A model generated the notes under the pieces. It saw only the letters and a list, made by a program, of their open reading frames with translations, ran no database searches and was not told where the DNA came from. Both the position numbers and the translations under genes were made by a program. Positions 1 through 6,598 of a stretch of 14,446 nt of DNA are shown piece by piece. Numbering within the stretch: position 1 is the first letter of the stretch; each line of letters opens with the position of its first letter. Source of the stretch: CAYLMG01 sp964464635 (GTDB taxonomy: Bacteria; Planctomycetota; Phycisphaerae; Sedimentisphaerales; Anaerobacaceae); contig CAYXGT010000072.1 in NCBI GenBank assembly GCA_964464635.1, positions 1 through 14,446 on the forward strand, in the 5' to 3' direction.

Positions 1-139
1 AATCCGTGGTTTCATTTAACTTTCTTTTTAATCCGTGGTTGCATTTACATCATATATATATTTTGAATCCGTGCTAATCCGTGAAATCCGTGGTTTCATT
101 TAACTTTCCTTTTAATCCGTGGTTGCATTTACATCATAT
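1..139. repeat. Duplicated 55-bp segment with AATCCGTG repeats downstream of groEL
   Basis: Bases 1-55 recur at 85-139 with one mismatch (54/55), giving an 84-base period. The second copy runs into groEL and contains its last codons and stop, so the first copy carries a duplicate of the groEL 3' end. The octamer AATCCGTG occurs six times, at 1, 30, 66, 76, 85 and 114, in irregular spacing. On the groEL sense strand the unit reads CACGGATT. This is direct observation; origin by slippage or by insertion of a dispersed repeat is inference. The window starts inside the element, so its left limit is unknown. Confidence 0.9.
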
Positions 140-1832
140 CCATACCACCGCCCATACCTCCCATACCGCCGCCCATGCCTCCCATTCCGCCGCCCATGCC
201 TCCCATTCCGCCCATACCAGGCGGCATACCGCCGGGCATCTCTTCTTTTTCCTTTGGTTTTTCTGTAACAAGGCAGTCGGTCGTAAGTAAAAGCCCCGCT
301 ATGCTTACCGCATTCTGCAGTGCTATTCGTGTTACCTTAACCGGGTCAATCACACCCGCTTCGAGCAGGTCTTCATAAGTGTCTGTGTTTGCATTGTAGC
401 CGAAACTGTCTTTGCCTTCGGCTACCTTACTAACCACTAAGTTGGCTGTTGCTCCGGCATTTTCAGCGATGTAGTAGCAGGGTGTTGTCAGGGCCTTGGC
501 GACAATGTCTGCACCGATTTTCTCGTCGCCTTCGAGCTTTAGTTTTTTGACAGCGTCGATACAGCGAATCAATGCAACGCCACCGCCGGGGACAATGCCT
601 TCTTCGATAGCCGCCCTCGTTGCGTGCAGAGCATCTTCGATTCGGGCCTTGATTTCCTTCATCTCAGCCTCGCTTGCAGCACCGACGTTAATCTGTGCGA
701 CGCCGCCGGAAAGCTTTGCTAATCTTTCCTGCAGCTTCTCCTTGTCATAGTCGCTTGTAGTCGTTTCAATCTCGCTCTGGATTTGTTTGATTCTGCCCTG
801 GATATCCTTGCTGCCGCCCGCTCCCTCGATGATGATTGTATTGTCGTTATCAATCGTAACCTTTTTGGCCTGTCCGAGCTGGGCAGTACTGATGTTTTCC
901 ATATCAATTCCGAGGTCTTTGAATATCGCTTCCGCGCCGGCCAGTATCGCAATGTCACCGAGCATCGCTTTTCGCCTGTCCCCGTAACCGGGAGCCTTCA
1001 CCGCAGCTACCTGCAGAACTCCCTTTAATTTGTTTATGACAAGCGTTGCAAGCGCTTCGCTCTCGACGTCTTCGGCGATAATCAGAAGCGGCCTTTTGTT
1101 TTTCGCAACCTTTTCCAGCAGGGGAACAAGCTTTGCCACGCTGCTGATTTTATCCTCATAAACGAGAATATACGGCTTTTCAAGCTCGCATACCATATTC
1201 TCAGGGTCGGTAACGAAGTGCGGCGACAGATACCCTCTGTCAAACTGCATACCTTCCACGAATTCGACTTCCGTTTGAAGTGCTTTGCCTTCCTCCACCG
1301 TTATCACACCGTCTTTGCCGACCTTTTGAAAAGCGTCTGCCATAATTTTCCCGATTTCAAAATCGTTGTTGGCCGAGACCGCGGCGATATTCACTATTTC
1401 ACTTCTCTTGGAAATATCCACCGGTTTTGCGAGCTTTGCCAGCTTATCGGTTACAGCCCCGGCGGCGCTTTGTATTCCGCGGTTCAGCGCCATAGCGTCC
1501 GCACCCGCTGCCAGGTTGCGGTAAGCTTCTTTGAAGATTGCTTCTGTCAGGACGGTTGCGGTTGTGGTCCCGTCGCCGGCGATTTTTGAAGTTTTACTCG
1601 CGGCCTCTCTGACAAGTTTTGCGCCGAGGTTCTCATTTTTATCGATGAATTCGATTTCTTCTGCAACGGTAACACCGTCCTTGGTTACGGTAGGCCCGCC
1701 CCACGATTTGTCGATAATTGCGTTTCTGCCTCGCGGGCCGAGTGTCGATTTTACTGCCGCCGACAGTTTTTGAACACCAGCCAGCAGGGCGGCGCGCGCT
1801 TCTGTTTCAAAAGCCAATTTTTTAACTGCCAT
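129..1832 (-). CDS. groEL: Chaperonin GroEL (60 kDa chaperonin, Hsp60)
   Basis: ATP-driven folding chaperone forming double heptameric rings in the cytosol. The protein has TLGPRGRN near residue 30, TKDGVTVAEE with the ATPase Asp52, GDGTTTATVL with Asp87, and EEGIVPGGGVALIR late in the equatorial domain, all hallmark group I chaperonin motifs. Counted from the ATG at 1832 (MAVKKL) the Asp residues fall on the E. coli numbers, so I prefer this start; an in-frame ATG six bases upstream (1838, MTMAVKK) is possible. The Shine-Dalgarno AAGGAG at 1848-1843 lies 10 bases from the first and 4 from the second. Length is 567 residues, longer than the usual 540-550, because of a tail of about 30 Gly/Met residues made of GGMGGGM units ending MDMM. 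No groES lies beside it in the visible sequence, and no complete CIRCE operator is present. It may be one of several groEL paralogs, as planctomycetes often carry more than one. Confidence 0.97.
   Translation of the reverse strand: MAVKKLAFETEARAALLAGVQKLSAAVKSTLGPRGRNAIIDKSWGGPTVTKDGVTVAEEIEFIDKNENLGAKLVREAASKTSKIAGDGTTTATVLTEAIFKEAYRNLAAGADAMALNRGIQSAAGAVTDKLAKLAKPVDISKRSEIVNIAAVSANNDFEIGKIMADAFQKVGKDGVITVEEGKALQTEVEFVEGMQFDRGYLSPHFVTDPENMVCELEKPYILVYEDKISSVAKLVPLLEKVAKNKRPLLIIAEDVESEALATLVINKLKGVLQVAAVKAPGYGDRRKAMLGDIAILAGAEAIFKDLGIDMENISTAQLGQAKKVTIDNDNTIIIEGAGGSKDIQGRIKQIQSEIETTTSDYDKEKLQERLAKLSGGVAQINVGAASEAEMKEIKARIEDALHATRAAIEEGIVPGGGVALIRCIDAVKKLKLEGDEKIGADIVAKALTTPCYYIAENAGATANLVVSKVAEGKDSFGYNANTDTYEDLLEAGVIDPVKVTRIALQNAVSIAGLLLTTDCLVTEKPKEKEEMPGGMPPGMGGMGGMGGGMGGMGGGMGGMGGGMDMM
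141..203 (-). repeat. Three 21-bp tandem repeats encoding the GroEL Gly-Met tail
   Basis: Units at 141-161, 162-182 and 183-203 differ by one to three bases, with a partial fourth unit from 204. Each encodes seven residues of the GGMGGGM type at the GroEL C-terminus. The tail of group I chaperonins faces the ring cavity and often carries GGM repeats. Here the DNA repeat itself offers a route to length variation by slippage. Confidence 0.85.
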
Positions 1833-2194
1833 TGTCATTTCTCTCCTTAAAAAGGTCAGACTCTTTGTTCATAATCTAATACCAACGAGTGCAAAAAATA
1901 TACCAGTATCGTAGCAGAGAACCGCTTATTTGAACAGCATCTTTATAAGTCCTTGTTTACCAGAATGTTATGATAGATGTAAATTTAATACTGTAAAATC
2001 AGAACACTTTTTTACTTGTCAAATATGCACTTTTTGGCATATCAGGCAATCCTTTAATTGCCAACTTGACAGTTACTATCTCTTTACAGACGGCTCGAAA
2101 CCAGCCTTTACAAAGCCCATAGAAGGTTTTGTTTGACTGCTTCTTATCGTTTGGTTATCTTTTTGGCAGATTTTGTATTAGTATGGAGTTGTTT
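1833..2194. other. Gene-poor stretch between divergent groEL and the 2195 gene
   Basis: About 360 bases with no convincing gene. It should hold the two divergent promoters. On the groEL strand a Shine-Dalgarno AAGGAG is at 1848-1843 and a lone GCACTC half of a CIRCE operator at 1892-1887, without the matching GAGTGC. On the plus strand a TTGACA box is at 2066-2071, but I see no good -10 box at the right distance. A perfect 6-bp hairpin (2045-2050 with 2057-2062, six-base loop) lies in the middle, without a T tract. A 68-codon open frame at 1930-2136 is Cys- and Phe-rich with no family features and is probably not real. Confidence 0.6.
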
Positions 2195-2971
2195 ATGTGC
2201 ATTTTGGCGGTGCAGATACCTTATACGGCTTTGACGATAATCTTTATTATTTTAGGAACGCTCGTCGCGGCTTTTGTCAGAAGGGTAACAAGAGATAAAT
2301 GCCTTAAAGATTTTGAAGGTAATATGATAACGCTTGAGAGAGGCGATAATAAAATTGCATGGGGCAGGCTTGCGGTAGAAAATACGGGGCTTGAACTTCT
2401 GTATCCTTCGACGCACGAGGATTCTGACGGCCATATAGAGAAAAGCTATATTTTATATAAGTATGAATTTCCCCATATATTGATTTTGGTTCGCTATCAT
2501 AATCAGTTGAGTGAAAATAATAAAAAGAAAAGACAAACCCAGCTTAAAAAAACCTATCATCCGGGATTTTTCAGAAGGACCAATCGAAGAATTAAAAACT
2601 TCTTTAAGACGATGAGGGATTCAGTGATGGAGGTAATAAATATTTTAATCAGCCAGGCTAAAAAGGCCTCACCGGCGGGGCGGGCGATTTCTTCACAGGA
2701 TAAATATGTCACCCAGATGAAAACCGACCTCGTTGGTACTGTCGGCATGTCCTATGAACCGCTGCTGGAAAAATATATAGGCCGTAAAGTCGTTCTTGAG
2801 ATGGTCAGAGCCGAAGCTGTAGTCGAGTATTGTGGTGTCCTGAGAGATTACACCGCCGACTTCATCGAGATAATGGATGTCGATTACAAAGCCGGACCTA
2901 AGGATGCTCCGCAAAAAGCAGACCTTGTTGTGCCTCGCAAATATGGACTCGTAAGGCATTATGCAGAATAG
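2195..2971 (+). CDS. Membrane-anchored protein of unknown function with a possible Sm-like C-terminal region
   Basis: I do not recognise a named family. The frame is open from 2129, but the ATG at 2195 has GGAG at 2185-2188 six bases upstream and leaves a sensible N-terminus (MCILAVQIPY), giving 258 residues; the ATG at 2183 is the alternative. Residues about 8-28 form one hydrophobic helix, followed by Arg/Lys residues (FVRRVTRDK), which suggests an N-terminal anchor with the rest in the cytoplasm. The middle carries a basic stretch (KKKRQTQLKK, then FFRRTNRRIKNFF). The last 70 residues (IGRKVVLEMVRAEAVVEYCG to the end) look like short beta strands of the kind seen in small beta-barrel or Sm-like folds, which is only an impression. 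Its stop is 22 bases from the stop of the convergent next gene. Probably a lineage-specific conserved protein. Confidence 0.75.
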   Translation: MCILAVQIPYTALTIIFIILGTLVAAFVRRVTRDKCLKDFEGNMITLERGDNKIAWGRLAVENTGLELLYPSTHEDSDGHIEKSYILYKYEFPHILILVRYHNQLSENNKKKRQTQLKKTYHPGFFRRTNRRIKNFFKTMRDSVMEVINILISQAKKASPAGRAISSQDKYVTQMKTDLVGTVGMSYEPLLEKYIGRKVVLEMVRAEAVVEYCGVLRDYTADFIEIMDVDYKAGPKDAPQKADLVVPRKYGLVRHYAE

Positions 2972-2993
2972 CTTCTTTTTGTGATGCACTTCT

Positions 2994-3446
2994 TTAATGT
3001 GCGAAAACTTTTGCCTTATAGTTGTGGTATATCCTGACCGCCGTTGCGATCAGACCCGATAGAAATTGTGAAATGCAGGCGGCATAGGCGGGTGCAATTC
3101 CACCCTTTTGTAAAAAGTACTGAAAGGGTATTCTAAAGGCGTACATTGCAATGATGCCGTGCAGGTTGGCCTTGGCGATGGATTTCATATCGTAAACGAG
3201 ATTTCTCTTTTTCGCTTTGTATTCGGGTATATGGAGTATTGCAAAAAACAATAGCGAGCCGGCGACAAAACCGGCTGTCCCTCCCACCGCCGAAACGACG
3301 GAGATAACTATATCATAACCGGTAATTCTGTCGGAGATAACAGCCGAGGCCGTAGATGTCACAAGGGCAGTAAGAGAAGCTGCAATCTCGGAAAAATAGT
3401 ATTTCCAGTTTTGTTTCGCGAATATTTTTTTTACGAGTTTTGGCAT
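2994..3446 (-). CDS. Small four-helix membrane protein of unknown function (GtrA-like topology)
   Basis: A 150-residue, mostly hydrophobic protein with a basic N-terminus (MPKLVKKIFAK) and about four predicted membrane helices, near residues 20-40, 46-70, 92-110 and 118-138. It ends in a short basic tail (YHNYKAKVFAH). The size, the four helices and the aromatic/basic C-terminal end recall GtrA-like flippase subunits, but the match is to topology and not to a clear signature, so the function is unassigned. It converges on the preceding gene and diverges from the symporter gene, with 71 bases between the two starts. No good Shine-Dalgarno precedes the ATG. Confidence 0.7.
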   Translation of the reverse strand: MPKLVKKIFAKQNWKYYFSEIAASLTALVTSTASAVISDRITGYDIVISVVSAVGGTAGFVAGSLLFFAILHIPEYKAKKRNLVYDMKSIAKANLHGIIAMYAFRIPFQYFLQKGGIAPAYAACISQFLSGLIATAVRIYHNYKAKVFAH

Positions 3447-3517
3447 AATCGAAATTTTTTAGACGGGATATAATAATCAAATACCGGCACGCAGGCAAAT
3501 AAAACAGTTTATTCTTT

Positions 3518-4561
3518 ATGTTCAGCGGTTTCGGATTTATACTTTTCTCAATGTTAAACAGGATATTAAGCTTTTACACGAAATATTTTTTTATCTGGGT
3601 GGTGTTCTTTGGTATCGCTGCTTATTTCTGGCCGGCACCTTTCGAAAAAGCCGGAAATTTCAACCTGGCCCATCTGACGGGAATCGAAAAACTTTTTGAA
3701 GATAAAAGCTTTGTTCAGCAGGCCCTCGTCAGAAATTTGAAAGGTTATAACCTGTTTTTCTTTTTTACGATGTTCGGCATCGGGGCTGTTCTTAAAATGG
3801 AAGATTTTAAACGCATTGCCCGCAGGCCCGTAATCGTCGCCATAGGCAGCTTTTCGCAGTTTTTATTTATGCCCTTTGGTGCTTTTTTGATTGCTAAGCT
3901 TTTCGGCCTCGGGCCTTTATTGACAGCCGGTCTGGTTTTAACTGGTGCCGCGCCCGGTGCCATGGCAAGCAATGTAATGTGTTATATATCAAAGGCCGAT
4001 ACGGCCTACTCCGTGTCACTGACAACTGTTTCGACACTGCTCTGTCCCGTCCTGACACCGGCTCTCACCCTTTTTCTGGCGGGAACACAGGTACCGGTCA
4101 ATTTCTGGGCGATGTTTGTTGATATTATGTGGATGGTCATCTTGCCCGTAATAATAGGTTTTGCTGTAAGACATTATTTCGGCAGGGGTATTGAGAAAAT
4201 CGAGGCGATTTTCCCGGCGATTTCAGTGACTTTTATAATATTTATTTGTTCCGTTGTAATTGCGCTGAACAGGCAAAGACTCTGCGAGCTGACAGCGGCT
4301 ATTGTGATAGCTGTTTTTATTTTGAATGTTTACGGAATGACAGCCGGTTACGGTATCGGCAGGCTTTTCAGGCTGCCTATGCCGCAGAGGCGGACCCTTT
4401 CGATAGAAATCGGTATGCAGAACGCGGGTCTGGGAGTAACTCTGGCCGGTAGTCATCTCGGCCCTGAGGCAATGATACCGGCTGCTCTTTTTGTTTTTGT
4501 ATGCATTCTAACTGCTGCTTTGATGTCTGAAATCTGGCAGAGAAGGGCACTAAGTAAATAA
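3518..4561 (+). CDS. Bile acid:sodium symporter (BASS/SBF) family transporter
   Basis: Inner-membrane secondary transporter of the BASS family, which moves organic anions with sodium. The protein is 347 residues with about nine or ten hydrophobic segments. The family's two discontinuous-helix motifs are visible: GAAPGAMASNV followed by a polar ADTAYSVSLTTVSTLL segment (N-terminal crossover), and EIGMQNAGLG (C-terminal crossover), which in family members line the sodium sites. The substrate cannot be told from sequence; bacterial members carry bile acids, keto acids, pantothenate or other carboxylates. Two starts are possible, ATG 3518 and ATG 3551 (MLNRIL). Neither has a Shine-Dalgarno; the second gives a more typical family N-terminus just before the first helix. 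It stands alone, and a hairpin about 90 bases after the stop may end its transcript. Confidence 0.9.
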   Translation: MFSGFGFILFSMLNRILSFYTKYFFIWVVFFGIAAYFWPAPFEKAGNFNLAHLTGIEKLFEDKSFVQQALVRNLKGYNLFFFFTMFGIGAVLKMEDFKRIARRPVIVAIGSFSQFLFMPFGAFLIAKLFGLGPLLTAGLVLTGAAPGAMASNVMCYISKADTAYSVSLTTVSTLLCPVLTPALTLFLAGTQVPVNFWAMFVDIMWMVILPVIIGFAVRHYFGRGIEKIEAIFPAISVTFIIFICSVVIALNRQRLCELTAAIVIAVFILNVYGMTAGYGIGRLFRLPMPQRRTLSIEIGMQNAGLGVTLAGSHLGPEAMIPAALFVFVCILTAALMSEIWQRRALSK

Positions 4562-4583
4562 TTATATATATTGGAAATGACTA

Positions 4584-4611
4584 TTGCATTGTTTCGACAA
4601 AGACGATAAAA
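4584..4611 (+). promoter_or_regulatory. Possible weak sigma-70 promoter upstream of asd
   Basis: TTGCAT at 4584-4589 and ATAAAA at 4606-4611 are separated by 16 bases. The fit to consensus is moderate only. If real, the transcript would begin near 4618 and include the hairpin at 4651-4674 in the asd leader. Confidence 0.3.
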
Positions 4612-4650
4612 TGCTGGGTTCGTATTTTTGTTCTTTTAGGTAAATATTGC

Positions 4651-4674
4651 AGGCAGCCGAAAGCTTGGCTGCCT
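4651..4674 (+). terminator. Perfect 8-bp hairpin before asd (terminator or leader element)
   Basis: AGGCAGCC at 4651-4658 pairs perfectly with GGCTGCCT at 4667-4674 around an eight-base loop, followed by CTTGTTTGT. The G+C-rich stem with a T-rich, but not pure, tail fits a rho-independent terminator for the symporter gene, 90 bases after its stop. It also lies 38 bases before the asd start codon, so it could be an attenuator or a stabilising leader hairpin. The sequence does not decide between these. Confidence 0.55.
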
Positions 4675-4712
4675 CTTGTTTGTATGCTAAAAAGGTATAG
4701 AGGAGTAGAAAG

Positions 4713-5714
4713 ATGGGTTGTAATCTGGCAATAGCAGGTGTTACCGGAGCGGTCGGGCAGGAGTTCTTGAAGATTCTCGAAGAAAGGGATTTTCCTTTCG
4801 ATTCCTGCAGAATGCTGGCCAGCAGCAGAAGCAAGGGCAGGAAAATAAAATTCAAAAACAAGGAATATATCGTTGAAGAATTAACAAAGAATAGCTTCAG
4901 CGGGATTGATATTGCCCTGTTCAGTGCGGGCGGAGCGAGAAGCAGGGAATTTGCGCCTGCTGCGGTAAAAGCCGGAGCGGTTGTCGTGGACAATTCATCG
5001 GCCTTTAGAATGGACCCGGATGTCCCCCTGGTTATTCCCGAAATAAATCCGCAGAAGATTAAAGAAAATAAGGGAATCATCGCCAATCCGAACTGCACGA
5101 CGATGGTCGCCATAGTACCGGTCTGGCCGTTACATAAGGCCAACCCCGTTAAAAGAATGGTAGTCAGTACATACCAGGCTGCAAGCGGCGCCGGTACGTC
5201 GGCTATGCTCGAGCTCGAAAACCAGACGCGGGAAATACTCGACGGCAAAAAGCCGACAATGAAGGCTTTTCCTTATCAGATAGCGTTTAACGTATTCTGC
5301 CATAATTCAAAGCTGGCTGCGAACGGCTACAATGAGGAAGAGATAAAAATGGTCAATGAGACCCGCAAGATTTTCGATTGCCCCGATATTGCGATTACCT
5401 GCACCTGCATCCGCATACCGGTTTTCAGGGCGCATTGCGCAAGTATAAATCTCGAGTTCGCAGACCCCATCACGCCTGACCAGGTCAGGGACTTATTGAG
5501 CACTGCCCCGGGTGTTTCGCTGATTGACGACCGCGAAAAAAATCGGTTCCCGATGCCCATAGATGCAACCGGAAAAGACGATGTCTATGTCGGACATATC
5601 AGGCAGGATGAATCCATACCCGATAATCGCGGTATCAATATCTGGGTCGCAGGCGACCAGCTCAGAAAAGGTGCTGCGCTTAATGCTGTACAAATAGCCG
5701 AAAAATTGCTTTAG
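4713..5714 (+). CDS. asd: Aspartate-semialdehyde dehydrogenase
   Basis: NADPH-dependent reduction of aspartyl-4-phosphate to aspartate-4-semialdehyde, the branch-point step to lysine/diaminopimelate, methionine and threonine, in the cytosol. The 333-residue protein has the N-terminal nucleotide-binding loop GVTGAVGQE (residues 9-17), SAGGARS near 71-77, the active-site motif NPNCTT with the catalytic Cys128, TYQAASGAGTSAM, the substrate-binding RIPV segment ending in the catalytic His241 (RAHCASINLEF), and the closing GDQLRKGAALNAVQIAE motif. The length is normal for the family, and the short insert and residue pattern are those of the Gram-positive/archaeal-like bacterial branch. The start ATG has AGGAG at 4701-4705, seven bases upstream. 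Lysine-pathway genes are not adjacent, so it is probably transcribed alone or with truA 72 bases downstream, across a repeat able to form a hairpin. Confidence 0.97.
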   Translation: MGCNLAIAGVTGAVGQEFLKILEERDFPFDSCRMLASSRSKGRKIKFKNKEYIVEELTKNSFSGIDIALFSAGGARSREFAPAAVKAGAVVVDNSSAFRMDPDVPLVIPEINPQKIKENKGIIANPNCTTMVAIVPVWPLHKANPVKRMVVSTYQAASGAGTSAMLELENQTREILDGKKPTMKAFPYQIAFNVFCHNSKLAANGYNEEEIKMVNETRKIFDCPDIAITCTCIRIPVFRAHCASINLEFADPITPDQVRDLLSTAPGVSLIDDREKNRFPMPIDATGKDDVYVGHIRQDESIPDNRGINIWVAGDQLRKGAALNAVQIAEKLL

Positions 5715-5715
5715 T

Positions 5716-5780
5716 AGAATTCAGAAGTCAGAATTTCAATAATTTTTATTCTGTATTCTGTGTTCTGAACTCTGTATTCT
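5716..5780. repeat. CAGAACACAG-type repeat between asd and truA, able to form a hairpin
   Basis: The T-rich half at 5748-5780 is built of TTCTGTATTC/TTCTGTGTTC words and matches the right border repeat at 8024-8051 at 23 of 28 positions in the same orientation. Bases 5716-5734 are complementary to 5748-5766 at 15 of 19 positions, with a 13-base loop, so the transcript could fold here just after the asd stop. The repeat ends six bases before the truA ATG and replaces any Shine-Dalgarno. A role as asd terminator or as a truA leader is inference. Confidence 0.8.
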
Positions 5781-5786
5781 ATAATT

Positions 5787-6530
5787 ATGTCGGTTCGTAA
5801 AATAAAACTTACTATTCAGTATGACGGCTTCGAATATTGCGGCTGGCAGACTCAGCCGGGCTACAGAACCATCCAGCAAACACTTAATAAAGCTGTATCA
5901 TCTCTTGTAGGTAGAGACATAACCGTCCATGGTGCCAGCAGAACCGATGCCGGTGTCAGCGCACTGGGCCAGGCCGGCCTGATAGAGCTTGTTAATTGTC
6001 CCATCCCGACTAAAAATTTCCCCAAGGCTATAACCGACCGACTGCCGCCCGAAATTGTTGTCACCGAGGCCGTCGAGGTGGATAAAAAGTTCGACCTTCT
6101 GGGTGACGTCAAATGCAAGCTTTATCGTTATACTATCTGCAATCAGCTTCATCGCTCCGTGATGGATGTGAGGCATTGCTGGCACGTTCATAAGAAGCTC
6201 GACGAAAAGGCGATGAAAGAAGCTGCCTCTTTTGTAGAAGGAACCAAAGATTTTAAATCCTTCGCATCGGCGGCAGACAGAAGAAAAAGTACGATACGAA
6301 CGGTCTTTCGCTGCGAGGTTGAAAAGAAGGAAGGCTGGTTTTATATCGATGTCGAAGGCAACAAATTTTTATATAATATGGTGCGAAATATCGTTGGTAC
6401 ACTGGTTGAAGTCGGGATGTGTCGTCTGAAACCTGAGAAAATGACTGAGATTATCGAGGCCAAAGACCGAACCGCCGCCGGACCAATAGCTCCACCCCAC
6501 GGCCTCTGCCTCGTCTGGATAAAATATTAA
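5787..6530 (+). CDS. truA: tRNA pseudouridine(38-40) synthase TruA
   Basis: Converts uridines 38, 39 and 40 of the tRNA anticodon stem-loop to pseudouridine. The 247-residue length is typical. The N-terminal YDGFEYCGWQTQPGYRTIQ segment is the family start; the catalytic motif is GASRTDAGVSALGQ with Asp54, where most members have GRTDAGVHA. The later signatures KLYRY, WHVHK, FKSFASAADRRKSTIRTV and FLYNMVRNIVGTLVEVG are all present, so the enzyme looks intact. It lies 72 bases after asd. No Shine-Dalgarno precedes the ATG; the upstream bases are the end of a TTCTGTATTC repeat. A second, oppositely oriented copy begins five bases after the stop, so truA is bracketed by repeats. Confidence 0.96.
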   Translation: MSVRKIKLTIQYDGFEYCGWQTQPGYRTIQQTLNKAVSSLVGRDITVHGASRTDAGVSALGQAGLIELVNCPIPTKNFPKAITDRLPPEIVVTEAVEVDKKFDLLGDVKCKLYRYTICNQLHRSVMDVRHCWHVHKKLDEKAMKEAASFVEGTKDFKSFASAADRRKSTIRTVFRCEVEKKEGWFYIDVEGNKFLYNMVRNIVGTLVEVGMCRLKPEKMTEIIEAKDRTAAGPIAPPHGLCLVWIKY

Positions 6531-6534
6531 AATA

Positions 6535-6568
6535 GGACACAGAACACAGAACACAGGAAACAGAATAA
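6535..6568. repeat. Left border repeat (CAGAACACAG type) after truA
   Basis: An A-rich run of ACACAGAAC/ACACAGGAA words just after the truA stop. Bases 6539-6566 match the reverse complement of 8024-8051 at 25 of 28 positions, so the two form an imperfect inverted pair about 1.5 kb apart around the PIN-like and IVP genes. The same sequence family lies before truA. No terminal direct duplication could be identified by eye. Confidence 0.8.
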
Positions 6569-6598
6569 TTTCATACTGGAGAGTGAAAGGATTTAGAG

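Noticed and set aside
1..139. CRISPR array, because of repeated units at near-regular spacing
   Set aside because: The octamers are irregularly spaced, there is no uniform spacer, and no cas gene is nearby.
1861..1895. CIRCE operator upstream of groEL
   Set aside because: Only the GCACTC half is present at 1892-1887; no matching GAGTGC lies nine bases away.
1930..2136. 68-codon plus-strand open frame rich in Cys and Phe
   Set aside because: No family features, no Shine-Dalgarno, and it runs through the probable promoter region of the next gene.
4562..5248. 228-codon open frame on the minus strand over asd
   Set aside because: It lies antisense to the intact asd gene and its sequence is low-complexity Leu/Ser, as expected for a shadow frame.
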